DNA of 25,608 nt from Treponema sp. (GTDB lineage: Bacteria > Spirochaetota > Spirochaetia > Treponematales > Breznakiellaceae). The stretch's first letter is position 1. Every line of letters starts with the position of its first letter. Position numbers and translations under genes: made by a program. The stretch is from NCBI GenBank assembly GCA_031259035.1, contig JAIRLZ010000223.1:1-25608 (forward strand), read 5' to 3'. Shown here in pieces: positions 14,351 through 21,671 of the stretch. Below the pieces are notes generated by a model. The model had not been told where the DNA came from and made no database searches. It saw nothing but the letters and a program-made list of their open reading frames with translations.

Positions 14351-15627
14351 ATGAAACGCTCTGAATCAAAAGCGCGGCGTTTTCACGCCGTCCTCGCCGC
14401 CGCGCTTATTGCGGCGGCGGTACTTGCGGTACTGTCCTCCTGCGATGCGGCTGGATCGCCAATCCCCCCCCCCCCCCCGAAGCGACTGACAGCGTAGCGC
14501 CTGAAATCGGCTATAACGCCGGGGATGTGGTGGCGGTGAAGGTGGGGCTGCCACAGCGAAGAGAGGGCGGCGCCAGGTCCATAAGCCCTGACTCTGCGGC
14601 CCACTTCGCGGATTCCTACGAGGCGGTGTTCAGGAAAGTTGACCCGCTAAATAGCGACGAGAATCCAGATAATGATGATCTGACTAAAGACGTGTACTAC
14701 CGGGGCGCGGGCGACGCCGGGCAAGAGTATATAAGCGTGGCGGTTCCCGTAGGGGATGATTATGAGGTTCTGCTCCTTGCGGGGATTGGCCGGACTCTTG
14801 TGGGGGCCGGGTATAGGGGAAAGAACTACAGCGAAGAAGACAAGGCTAATGGCAAAGGCCCCGTGGATATTGAGGCCGGCAAAGCGAATGAGGTCGCGAT
14901 AGAGGTTGTGGCTTTCCCGCCTCAGTGGAACACGAAGGCGGAGCATGAGGGAGTACAGGGGGTCTTCCTTGACGCCAACCACCCAAATGACTTCATGTTT
15001 GTCTCTAATTTAACACTTTCCATAAAAGACCGGCATCTTCAACAGGGACCGGAGGATGGACTGCCCGAAAACCTTCCAACGAGCTCGCTTACTATACTAT
15101 TTAATCTCGGCAAATTTGAGCCGTTAATGCTGGCTGACGCCAAGACGGCTTCCTCTTCCCTCCTGAAGCTGACCCTTGAGTCTGCTCCGGTTGTCCGGGT
15201 TTTTCCCCGTTATATCAAGGATTACTTTCCCCCTGTTGACAGTCAATTTGTTACAGCGGAAAATAGCCCCTACATAGCAAGTCCGGATCAGCATACGTAT
15301 ACAATTGAGGAAATGCCAGAGCTTGGGGAGGGTGTGGCAAAGTACAAAATGCTTATGTATATAAACTCGTCCATCCCGAAAAGGGATGTGGACGCATTGA
15401 TCCAGTTTGACTTGAAATACCGGGCGTTTGGCTTCGAGGGTTCTGGAGGAAGGGTCTGGACCATCAGGAACGGCCTGTATAACACGCCGGACGACCAGCC
15501 TGAGCTTGATGGAGAAGGAAACGCCACCGGCAGGGGCGCGGGCGCGGGGAGCTACATCCCGGTCATATTCGGCGCCGGAACCCCTGCGGAAAAGAAAGGC
15601 CAGGAAACGATAATCTACGTCGACTGA
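14351..15627 (+). CDS. Putative phase-variable lipoprotein, OFF as sequenced
   Basis: ATG 14351 follows AGGAGAG and encodes a textbook lipoprotein signal: KRSESKARR, a long hydrophobic stretch, and the lipobox LSSC with Cys31. Eleven residues later the gene enters a run of 15 C (14464-14478). In the present length the frame ends at TAG 14495-14497 after 48 residues. One base over, the frame is open for a further 1.1 kb to 15627 (EATDSVAPEIGYNAGDVVAV and on). A tract of 16 or 13 C would join them into a 425-residue surface lipoprotein. The mature part has no family I recognise; it includes repeated Gly/Asp turns and Thr/Ser-rich strands. An unassisted start at GTG 14527 has no RBS. A sequencing error in the homopolymer is the main alternative. 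Confidence 0.75.
14464..14478 (+). repeat. Poly-C tract of 15 within lipoprotein gene
   Basis: A mononucleotide run of fifteen C encodes prolines just after the lipidated Cys. Runs this long slip readily during replication. Signal peptide and body lie in different frames on either side, so one added or two lost C would restore the full gene. Confidence 0.9.
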
Positions 15628-15636
15628 CGCTTCGCG

Positions 15637-15695
15637 CGGGCTTCCCCAAAGCCCGGCGAGCCGCCCGTCGCCGCGCCGCAGTCCGCGTCGGGCGG
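15637..15695 (+). terminator. Two adjacent hairpins after lipoprotein gene
   Basis: CGGGCTT (15637-15643) pairs with AAGCCCG (15649-15655), and CCGCCCG (15661-15667) pairs with CGGGCGG (15689-15695). The first begins 9 nt after the stop. Neither has a clear U-run, so termination would be imperfect. Confidence 0.4.
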
Positions 15696-15719
15696 GGCTT
15701 CCCCGTTATGTTTTATCGA

Positions 15720-16132
15720 CAAACTGATCCGTCCGCCCGCTCTCGCCCGTCGCCTGCCATAGAAAGGGGACTCACAGCGGTCTCGCGCTGTTGATAATCC
15801 TGCCGCCAGTTCTTTACATCATCGGGTATACATCCGTAAATTTGCTGGCCGTCATTTTGCTCAGCATATAGTTTGGGTTTTGCATCGGCTGGGCGAGCCA
15901 TTTAGCCGCTGATACGTTCAACCGCAAGGGATCTCCGTGGCTGTATCCGCTGGACGGAAAATCTTATCATATAGCGAGCGTTGTTACAGGCGGCAAACGG
16001 GAATGCGCCTTCAGAAAAGTTCGCGTTGTTGCGTTCAGCGCCACGCATCTGGCGTGGTATATGTGCAAGCGGGCGCTCAAGCTCCCGTTAGCCCCGCTAG
16101 ACATTCCGCCCCGCAATCCCTATACTCTTTTT
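15720..16132 (+). pseudogene. DUF457/YdjM-type membrane hydrolase remnant
   Basis: One plus frame contains the signatures of membrane-bound metal-dependent hydrolases of the YdjM/DUF457 family: HRKGTHSGLALLIILP, then after a membrane stretch GWASHLAADTFNRKGSPWLY and a terminal G-KRE motif. The N-terminal third (DIDH motif) is missing. A TAG at 15869-15871 interrupts the frame inside a hydrophobic segment. The frame has no stop after that and runs directly into hisG. It is probably a broken gene whose tail now carries the hisG promoter. Confidence 0.5.
16098..16126 (+). promoter_or_regulatory. hisG promoter, leaderless geometry
   Basis: TAGACA (16098-16103), 17-nt spacer, TATACT (16121-16126), then 6 nt (CTTTTT) and the ATG of hisG at 16133. 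The start site should coincide with the start codon. No Shine-Dalgarno sequence is present. Confidence 0.65.
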
Positions 16133-16990
16133 ATGGACAAATTACGCATTTTGATCCCGAAAGGACGGATTTTTGACAATATATCCGCCCTGTTCAACGA
16201 CGCGGGTTTCCCGATCTCCCTTGCGGACAGGACGTACCGCCCGGTCATTGGCGCGGAGTGGCTTGACGCGAAGATAATGAAGCCGCAAAACGTGGGGGCG
16301 CTGCTTGAACTGGGCAGCCATGACGCGGGTTTCACCGGCATAGACTGGCTGCGGGAAACCGGCGCCGATGTTGAGGAAATCATGGACTTGGGATTCGATC
16401 GCGTTCGTATTGTGGCTGCGGTTCCGGCGGAATTTGATCTTTCCGAGCTTAAACGAAAAAAAATCACCGTGGCGACCGAATATGTCCGCCTTGCGCGGGA
16501 ATGGCTTGCAAAAGAAAACTATGATTTCCGCATACTCCGCACCTACGGCGCTACGGAAGTGTTTCCGCCCGATGACGCGGACATGATCGTTGACAACACC
16601 TCGTCCGGGCAGACTCTGCGGGACAACGGCTTGCTGATCATTGACACGTTGCTTGAATCGTCGACCCGTTTTGTCGTGTCAAAAGCCGCGCTTGCGGATG
16701 CGGAGAAACGCGGGCGCATTGAAGAACTCGCCATGCTTTTCAAGGCCGTTCTTGACGGGCGGGAGCGGGTGATGCTTGAAATGAACGTAGCCGAATCGCT
16801 CTTTGACGCGCTCATCGACTCGTTGCCCAGCATGAGAAGCCCTACTGTGGCGCCGCTTTATGGAGACAACGCCGGTTTTGCGGTCAATATAGCAGTCAAA
16901 AAGAGCGAAGTTCCTGATATTATTCCACGCTTGAAAAAACTCGGCGCCACCGACATTGTTGAATACGACTTGCGGAAGGCCGTGCCATGA
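16133..16990 (+). CDS. hisG: ATP phosphoribosyltransferase HisG (long form)
   Basis: HisG joins ATP and PRPP in the first step of histidine synthesis and is the feedback-controlled enzyme. The 285 residues begin KLRILIPKGRIFDN and contain the PRPP-binding region DMIVDNTSSGQTLRDNGL. The C-terminal part (APLYGDNAGFAVNIAVKKSE, KKLGATDIVEYDL) is the ACT-like regulatory domain of the long form, which does not need HisZ. The ATG at 16133 is used because homologues begin here and a promoter points to it. The frame is open further upstream, through the DUF457 remnant, so a start at 16061 is formally possible. It overlaps hisB by 4 nt (ATGA). Confidence 0.95.
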   Translation: MDKLRILIPKGRIFDNISALFNDAGFPISLADRTYRPVIGAEWLDAKIMKPQNVGALLELGSHDAGFTGIDWLRETGADVEEIMDLGFDRVRIVAAVPAEFDLSELKRKKITVATEYVRLAREWLAKENYDFRILRTYGATEVFPPDDADMIVDNTSSGQTLRDNGLLIIDTLLESSTRFVVSKAALADAEKRGRIEELAMLFKAVLDGRERVMLEMNVAESLFDALIDSLPSMRSPTVAPLYGDNAGFAVNIAVKKSEVPDIIPRLKKLGATDIVEYDLRKAVP

Positions 16991-17649
16991 ATAGAACAGC
17001 CGAAATTCACCGGACAACCAAAGAGACGGATATTCGTCTCACTCTTAATCTTGACGGCGCTGGAGCCGCCGCGCTGGAGTACCCCATCGGGTTTATGAAG
17101 CATATGCTCAACACCTTTGCGAAACATGGGCTTTTCGACATGACAGCGCGGGCGTCAGGCGATCTTGACGTGGATCAGCACCACCTTATTGAAGACACCG
17201 GCATCGCGCTGGGTCAGTGTTTCGCGCAGGCGCTGGGTGATAAACGGGGCGTCAAACGGTGTGGAAGCTGCCTTTTCCCTATGGACGAGACATTGGCGCG
17301 CGCGGCTGTCGACATTTCCGGCAGAGCCTTTCTGTCATTCAACGGAGGGCTTTCCGGCGCGCCGCTTGTTTCCGGCGCGTTTTCCTTTCAAACCGATACT
17401 GTTGAGGATTTTTGGCAGGGCTTCGCCACAGCTGCGGGAGTCGCGCTCCACCTCGACATTCTGCGGGGGCGAAGCGATCATCACAAAATCGAAGCCTTGT
17501 TCAAAGCGTCCGCCCGCGCCTTGCGGGACGCGGTGGAGATTGACGGACGGGCGCGGGACGCGATTCCCTCGACAAAGGGCATCCTTGACCGGCTTGATAA
17601 GCCGCTGCTTGATAAGCCGCTGCTTGATAAGCCGTTGGTGATGGTATGA
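16987..17649 (+). CDS. hisB: Imidazoleglycerol-phosphate dehydratase HisB
   Basis: HisB catalyses the sixth step of histidine synthesis with a di-Mn site. The metal and active-site motifs are intact: GDLDVDQHHLIEDTGIALGQ, MDETLARAAVDISGR and RGRSDHHKIEALFKA, then IPSTKG at the usual C-terminus. After that point the protein has an unusual tail of three LDKPL repeats ending VMV, encoded by a perfect or near-perfect 15-nt tandem repeat (17593-17637). The total of 220 residues exceeds the roughly 195-200 common for the monofunctional enzyme. It overlaps hisG and hisH by ATGA at both ends, so the three are translationally coupled. Confidence 0.95.
   Translation: MNRTAEIHRTTKETDIRLTLNLDGAGAAALEYPIGFMKHMLNTFAKHGLFDMTARASGDLDVDQHHLIEDTGIALGQCFAQALGDKRGVKRCGSCLFPMDETLARAAVDISGRAFLSFNGGLSGAPLVSGAFSFQTDTVEDFWQGFATAAGVALHLDILRGRSDHHKIEALFKASARALRDAVEIDGRARDAIPSTKGILDRLDKPLLDKPLLDKPLVMV
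17593..17637 (+). repeat. 15-bp tandem repeat x3 at the hisB 3' end
   Basis: CTTGATAAGCCGCTG occurs twice exactly (17593-17607, 17608-17622) and once with a single C-to-T change (17623-17637). Each adds LDKPL, so copy number can change without a frameshift. Confidence 0.9.
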
Positions 17650-18254
17650 TTGGCGTGATTGACTACGGCGCCGGAAACCTCGGCTCGGTGATGAACGCCT
17701 TGCAACGGCTCAACGCCCCAGCCCGTTTCGTACGAGGGCCTGAAGACATGCGTTGCTTTGAGAAAATCATTTTTCCCGGGGACGGGCATTTCGCCACGGC
17801 GATGGCTTCCCTTGAACGATCTGGCTACGCCTCAGCCCTTAAGGAATGGGTGCAGGCGGACAAGCCGTTTTTGGGAATATGCATAGGGTTGCAGCTTTTA
17901 TTTGAGGCGTCTGAGGAAGCGCCGCCGGTTGACGGCAAGGCGACAGGAGGCTTGTCCATTGTTTCTGGAACGGTGCGGCGGTTTCCGGGCAGAAAAACGC
18001 CGCAAATCGGCTGGAACAACACGAAGTCCCGCCCCTCGTCACGGCTCTTCAAGGGGCTGCCGGAAAATTCTTTTTTTTACTACATACATTCCTTTTACGC
18101 CGATCCTGACGACGACGCGGTAGTCGCCGCTGAAGCGGATTACTATCTTACGTATTGCAGCGCGGTGGAACGGGGCGCCCTGTGCGCCGTACAGTTTCAC
18201 CCTGAGAAATCGGGCGCGACCGGACTCAAACTGCTGGAAAATTGGACCCTCTAA
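17646..18254 (+). CDS. hisH: Imidazole glycerol phosphate synthase, glutaminase subunit HisH
   Basis: HisH hydrolyses glutamine and passes ammonia to HisF. The 202 residues form a class I glutamine amidotransferase: IGVIDYGAGNLGSVMNALQR at the start, nucleophile Cys in FLGICIGLQLLFE, and His/Glu in CAVQFHPEKSG. The usual PGVGAF oxyanion segment reads PGDGHF here. hisF and hisA are not in the window, so the remaining pathway genes must lie elsewhere. It starts inside the hisB stop codon (ATGA). A palindromic element between it and the convergent 18391 gene probably ends the operon. Confidence 0.95.
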   Translation: MIGVIDYGAGNLGSVMNALQRLNAPARFVRGPEDMRCFEKIIFPGDGHFATAMASLERSGYASALKEWVQADKPFLGICIGLQLLFEASEEAPPVDGKATGGLSIVSGTVRRFPGRKTPQIGWNNTKSRPSSRLFKGLPENSFFYYIHSFYADPDDDAVVAAEADYYLTYCSAVERGALCAVQFHPEKSGATGLKLLENWTL

Positions 18255-18340
18255 AGAGGATTTTCTAAGCGGGGTTCTCAGGGCGTCCTTCACGGATCCC
18301 GACAGGTGAAGCGCGGCCGTTTGAAAACGCGGAGCCACTT

Positions 18341-18387
18341 GAGCTTGTTCCAAAACTGACGCCATAAGGCGCGTTTTGGAACAGCCT
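18341..18387. repeat. GTTCCAAAAC palindromic element (between convergent genes)
   Basis: GAGCTTGTTCCAAAAC starts at 18341 and the mirrored arm GTTTTGGAACAGCCT ends at 18387. The 16-nt interior holds its own small GCC/GGC stem. It lies between the ends of hisH (plus) and the 18391 gene (minus) and so is positioned as a bidirectional terminator. Confidence 0.85.
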
Positions 18388-18390
18388 AAC

Positions 18391-19038
18391 TTAAAAAAAT
18401 CGCTCGTAAGGCGAAAAATCGTACTGATAAACCGCGCCGCTTTCACCGATATATTTGGGATCATCCATGATAATATCATCAATCCGCCAGCCCGCTTGGG
18501 TATATTCGATCTCCGCCGGCGTGCTATTCTCATCCGGCGGCGCGGCAGGTTCCGGGTCGCCGGCTTCCACGCTTTCCGCCGTTTCATCATCTTGCGCGGC
18601 GTCTTCCTTTTGCACGATTACCGGCGCGGCGTCTTGAAACCTAACATAAATCTCCCCGACAATCCATTGCTCCCTGCCGACGAAACGGAATATGAATGAA
18701 GTGGCGCCATCCGTCTCCTTTCTCCCGCCGCCAAGACGGAATTTCTGTGGGGAAATCGCGTCAACTGACGCCTTTGTACGCCGCCATACATCGCCGCTTA
18801 TACCTTCGGCCTCTTGTTGTTGACCGAGGAAACTGCCGAGCGCCTTCTTTACATAGCCGTACGCCTCTTCCGGCGCATCGCCGATCCCCAACTCCCCGAT
18901 GATCATGTCTTCTGGATAACGGGCGGCCTCGCCCTTCTGGGGTCTGGAAAGGCTGTCGGGAAGCAGTCCGCCGCCTTCCCCGGCGGTTGCCGTCAGGAAG
19001 GCGATTGCTATCGCGCAATAGAAAGGGATTGTTCGCAT
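18391..19038 (-). CDS. Secreted acidic hypothetical protein
   Basis: This protein of 215 residues has an N-terminal signal sequence (RTIPFYCAIAIAFLTATAGE) with no lipobox cysteine at the cleavage site, so export by Sec and signal peptidase I is likely. The mature protein has a folded-looking first half (IGELGIGDAPEEAYGYVKKA, FIFRFVGREQWIVGEIYVRF) and a Glu/Asp/Ala/Pro-rich linker before a short conserved-looking end (IDDIIMDDPKYIGESGAVYQ). No family is recognised. The start at 19038 is chosen over an upstream in-frame GTG (19110) because it begins the signal peptide and TATAAT lies exactly 6 nt before it. Confidence 0.7.
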   Translation of the reverse strand: MRTIPFYCAIAIAFLTATAGEGGGLLPDSLSRPQKGEAARYPEDMIIGELGIGDAPEEAYGYVKKALGSFLGQQQEAEGISGDVWRRTKASVDAISPQKFRLGGGRKETDGATSFIFRFVGREQWIVGEIYVRFQDAAPVIVQKEDAAQDDETAESVEAGDPEPAAPPDENSTPAEIEYTQAGWRIDDIIMDDPKYIGESGAVYQYDFSPYERFF

Positions 19039-19044
19039 ACCGCA

Positions 19045-19073
19045 ATTATAAACAGCCGGAAGAGAAATGTGAA
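19045..19073 (-). promoter_or_regulatory. Promoter with leaderless geometry for the 18391-19038 gene
   Basis: On the minus strand TTCACA (19068-19073), 17-nt spacer, TATAAT (19045-19050), then 6 nt and ATG. No RBS is visible. The spacing matches the hisG and 1793 promoters exactly. Confidence 0.65.
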
Positions 19074-19109
19074 GCCCCCCAACCCGATTATACACAGTAT
19101 GGACAGACA

Positions 19110-19811
19110 CTAACTAATAAACCAAATCGAAAACCAGTGGCAGCACGCGCCGATGAGAACAAAGACATGCCATACAACGTGCGCCCCCCGGCGGTGTTTC
19201 CGCCCATACCAGATCGTCCCCAGCGTATACGCGACGCCGCCGGCAAAAAGGAAAATAAAGCTGACAAGCGGAATCTCGCGGACAAGACGAAACGCGCTGA
19301 ACACAATAGCCCAGCCCATGAGAATATAGACAAACACTTCCGCCTTTTTCAAGAATTTGCTGTTTATGGCGAAAAGCGTGATGCCGCATAACGCCAAAGC
19401 CCATTCCACACCCAAAAAAATCCAGCCAAGCGATCCTTTAAGCGGCAAGAGGCAGAACGGCGTATAGGTTCCGGCTATGAAAAGATAGATCGCCGAATGA
19501 TCCAAGACACGGAGCATCCGCTTTGCGCCCTCATGGGCAATGGCGTGGTAGAGCGTAGAGGCAAGAAACATGCAGATCATTGTGGCTGTAAACAAGACGT
19601 ACGCGGTGACCGCAATCGCGCCGCCGCCCGCCCCGTTGATACGTCCGTCAGCCCTAAGAACCAACAGGATCAGACCCGCTACGGAAAGTACCGCGCCCAA
19701 ACCATGCAAAATGGCGTTTGCGATCTCCTCGCCCGGCGTTTGAAACGGCAACGGATGGGGAATCGGATAGGTTATATATGCTGTATGCAATGTGGTCATA
19801 TTTTGCTTCAT
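19110..19811 (-). CDS. TrhA/hemolysin III family membrane protein
   Basis: This 233-residue inner-membrane protein has seven hydrophobic segments and the conserved motifs of the hemolysin III/PAQR family: ANAILHGLGAVLSVAG, FLASTLYHAIAH, LDHSAIYLFIAGTYTP and WHVFVLIGACCHW. The conserved His and Asp/Ser residues are thought to bind a metal. Despite the historical name, bacterial members affect membrane energetics and lipid homeostasis rather than being proven toxins. ATG 19811 is used; ATG 19802 is equally possible and neither has an RBS. It diverges from tlpA across a region with two palindromic elements. Confidence 0.9.
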   Translation of the reverse strand: MKQNMTTLHTAYITYPIPHPLPFQTPGEEIANAILHGLGAVLSVAGLILLVLRADGRINGAGGGAIAVTAYVLFTATMICMFLASTLYHAIAHEGAKRMLRVLDHSAIYLFIAGTYTPFCLLPLKGSLGWIFLGVEWALALCGITLFAINSKFLKKAEVFVYILMGWAIVFSAFRLVREIPLVSFIFLFAGGVAYTLGTIWYGRKHRRGAHVVWHVFVLIGACCHWFSIWFIS

Positions 19812-19903
19812 AGTAATTAAGACCGCTCTTTTCTTTATAGGTTGCGCCCATCATGCCTGTAAAACGTTTTACGCGCCCCTTTTTCGAAATATTCATAAGG
19901 TTT

Positions 19904-19935
19904 AGGCTGTTCCAAAACTTCAGTTTTGGAACAGC
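19904..19935. repeat. GTTCCAAAAC palindromic element, short form
   Basis: AGGCTGTTCCAAAAC, loop TTCA, GTTTTGGAACAGCT. Except at the outer ends the stem is perfect. Forms the left end of a three-hairpin block (19904-20058) between the divergent trhA-like and tlpA genes. Confidence 0.85.
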
Positions 19936-19945
19936 TTCTTACCCC

Positions 19946-20004
19946 TGGAGAAAATTGGATAAGCCACAAATGCTAAACCCATAAAGAATTGGCAATTTTC
20001 TCCA
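19946..20004. repeat. Inverted repeat joining two palindromic elements
   Basis: TGGAGAAAATTG (19946-19957) is the exact reverse complement of 19993-20004, separated by 35 nt. The right arm belongs to the flank shared with the brnTA copy (3683-3705). So the whole block 19904-20058 is a symmetric composite: palindrome, inverted arm, spacer, inverted arm, palindrome. Confidence 0.75.
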
Positions 20005-20058
20005 AAAGCTTGTTCCAAAACTAACCCGAACCGCAGGTTCGCGTTTTGGAACAAGCTC
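19983..20058 (+). repeat. GTTCCAAAAC palindromic element, long form
   Basis: AGCTTGTTCCAAAAC (20007-20021) mirrors 20043-20057 around an interior with a CGAACC/GGTTCG inner stem. The flank AAAGAATT through CTCCAA on its left is shared with the copy at 3630-3705. The tlpA promoter begins 4 nt to the right. Confidence 0.85.
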
Positions 20059-20061
20059 AGG

Positions 20062-20090
20062 TTGATTAAACCGGCGAAAATGGGTATAAT
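20062..20090 (+). promoter_or_regulatory. tlpA-ccdA promoter
   Basis: TTGATT (20062-20067), 17-nt spacer, TATAAT (20085-20090). Start site near 20097; the leader of about 40 nt contains AAGGAG before ATG 20137. Confidence 0.75.
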
Positions 20091-20136
20091 AGCGTTTAGT
20101 AGTTTTGCATTATATTGTTGGCTGCAAGGAGTGTTT

Positions 20137-20682
20137 ATGAAAAATATGAAAAAAGCGCCTTTGATTTTTTTGATGGCTTTGTTTATTCCCATTATGGGAT
20201 CAGCCCAAACGGTGTCGCCGGATGTGGCGAATACGTTTAGGCGGGCGGGGATTCCCGTCCGAAAACCTGTTTCCATCCGCGATTTTACAGTGCGGATGCT
20301 TGACGGTTCCGCACAAAAAGTGAGCGGACTGAAGGGAAACGTGGTTTTTCTTAATTTTTGGGCCACCTGGTGCGGACCGTGCCGGACAGAGATGCCTTCA
20401 ATGGAAACCCTCTATCAACGGTTTAAGGATCGTTCATTTGTCATGCTTGCGATAGACTTGCAGGAAGAGCGCGAAGACGTGTCCTCTTTCATGCGTCAAA
20501 TGGGATTAAGTTTTCCTGTGGGCATAGACGACGGACCCATCAGCCGCATGTATGGAATCAGCGCAATTCCCACCACGTTTATTATTGACAAGAACGGGTA
20601 CATCATCGCCGCGATTGCCGGCAGCAGAAACTGGAACACCCAGGAAGTGTTTTCCGCCATTGATTCGCTCTTAAATGACTGA
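20137..20682 (+). CDS. TlpA-like thioredoxin-fold thiol-disulfide oxidoreductase
   Basis: This 181-residue exported protein has a signal peptide (KNMKKAPLIFLMALFIPIMG, then SAQT) and a TlpA/ResA-type thioredoxin domain. VVFLNFWATWCGPCRTEMPS places the redox pair at C79 and C82; GISAIPTTFIIDKNGYI supplies the cis-Pro loop. Such proteins reduce disulfides in the periplasm, often serving cytochrome maturation or oxidative defence. AAGGAG before ATG 20137 sets the start; an earlier start at 20062 lies inside the promoter. ccdA follows after 9 nt and would supply electrons across the membrane, so the pair forms a thiol-reducing pathway. Confidence 0.92.
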   Translation: MKNMKKAPLIFLMALFIPIMGSAQTVSPDVANTFRRAGIPVRKPVSIRDFTVRMLDGSAQKVSGLKGNVVFLNFWATWCGPCRTEMPSMETLYQRFKDRSFVMLAIDLQEEREDVSSFMRQMGLSFPVGIDDGPISRMYGISAIPTTFIIDKNGYIIAAIAGSRNWNTQEVFSAIDSLLND

Positions 20683-20691
20683 CAGCAGGAT

Positions 20692-21621
20692 ATGACCAAC
20701 GCCATTTCTTTATTTATGACCTTTTGCGCGGGATTGCTTTCATTTCTATCTCCATGTCTGCTTCCCGTCATACCATTCTACTTTAGCTTTATCGGGGGAA
20801 TAAGCGCCTCAAAACACGATCAAAACGGGTATAACCCCCACCTTATCGTTGGCGCCGTATGCTTTGTTTTGGGATTTTCCACAGTTTTTATTGGTATGAG
20901 CATCCTTTTGGCAAGGATGATGTTGTTTTTTAGAGGCGTCGTAAACGTGGCTGCGGGGCTTGTTATAATTCTGATGGGATTGCATACGCTTTTTGGCATT
21001 TTCAAATTTCTGAATTACGAAAAACGGTTCCACGCCGCGGAGCGTCCGGTGAATCTCGCCGGTTGTTATCTCGTTGGAATGGCTTTCGGCGCGGGCTGGA
21101 CGCCGTGCATTGGACCCATATTGGCAAGCGTCCTCTTGTTTGCGGGCGCCGATGGCGAAATCCTGAAAGCGATGCGGTATCTCGCCGTATACTCGCTAGG
21201 GCTTGGGATTCCGTTTGTAGTATGCGCGGCGTTTTTTCAATGGTTCATCGCAAAGCTGGCGAAACTAAAGGGAATTCTGCCGTTGATACCGAAAATAAGC
21301 GGCGTTCTTCTCATTATATTAGGCGTTTTTATGGTTACCGGCCGTTTTCAACGCCTCAACAGCGCGGCGCAACGGTATAGCGGACAGTTTTGCGAATGGG
21401 CGGTTTCTGGAGATATAATGGTCAGGATTATTCCGGCCATCCTCTTCTTCGCGGCGGCGTCCGTTGTATTGGCTTTTTGTTTTGTAAAAAACATGAAAAA
21501 GAAGCGCGCGCTTGGCGTAACAGGCGGCGCGTTCCTGCTGTTAGCCACGCTGCAACTCGCCGGACTGCTGGACAGCGCCGGACTTTTAGCCGCGTGGATA
21601 CTCTATCAGCAAAGCCTGTAA
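20692..21621 (+). CDS. ccdA: CcdA/DsbD-type transmembrane electron carrier
   Basis: This 309-residue membrane protein passes electrons from cytoplasmic thioredoxin to periplasmic thiol proteins. The two membrane-buried cysteines are present in LSFLSPCLLPVIPFYFSFIG (Cys22) and GAGWTPCIGPIL (Cys139), each in the usual Pro-flanked motif. It is longer than minimal CcdA: after the six-helix core there are extra hydrophobic segments near the C-terminus (IIPAILFFAAASVVLAF, GAFLLLATLQLAGLL) of unknown role. The upstream partner TlpA-like protein is its likely substrate. A weak GCAGGA precedes ATG 20692. A short palindromic element and a terminator-like hairpin follow. Confidence 0.92.
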   Translation: MTNAISLFMTFCAGLLSFLSPCLLPVIPFYFSFIGGISASKHDQNGYNPHLIVGAVCFVLGFSTVFIGMSILLARMMLFFRGVVNVAAGLVIILMGLHTLFGIFKFLNYEKRFHAAERPVNLAGCYLVGMAFGAGWTPCIGPILASVLLFAGADGEILKAMRYLAVYSLGLGIPFVVCAAFFQWFIAKLAKLKGILPLIPKISGVLLIILGVFMVTGRFQRLNSAAQRYSGQFCEWAVSGDIMVRIIPAILFFAAASVVLAFCFVKNMKKKRALGVTGGAFLLLATLQLAGLLDSAGLLAAWILYQQSL

Positions 21622-21633
21622 CAAGAAGATTGG

Positions 21634-21662
21634 GGCTGTTCCAAAACCAACTGGGAACAGCC
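21634..21662. repeat. GTTCCAAAAC palindromic element, reduced form
   Basis: GGCTGTTCC (21634-21642) mirrors GGAACAGCC (21654-21662), but the inner AAAAC arm has lost its partner. It begins 12 nt after the ccdA stop. This is the most decayed clear copy. Confidence 0.65.
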
Positions 21663-21671
21663 GAACCGCCC

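Noticed and set aside
14527..14529. GTG 14527 as the true start of the lipoprotein body
   Set aside because: It has no RBS, would lack any export signal, and the frame is open further upstream to the poly-C tract where the signal peptide lies one base out of frame.
15869..15871. Recoded TAG (for example pyrrolysine) in the DUF457 frame
   Set aside because: The gene also lacks its N-terminus and own stop, so simple decay explains the codon better; nothing else in the window suggests recoding.
15713..15901. A 62-codon minus-strand ORF
   Set aside because: It is antisense to the recognisable DUF457 remnant and has no motif or RBS.
16061..16132. HisG start at ATG 16061
   Set aside because: The extra residues belong to the DUF457 remnant frame, and the promoter at 16098-16126 points to ATG 16133, where homologues begin.
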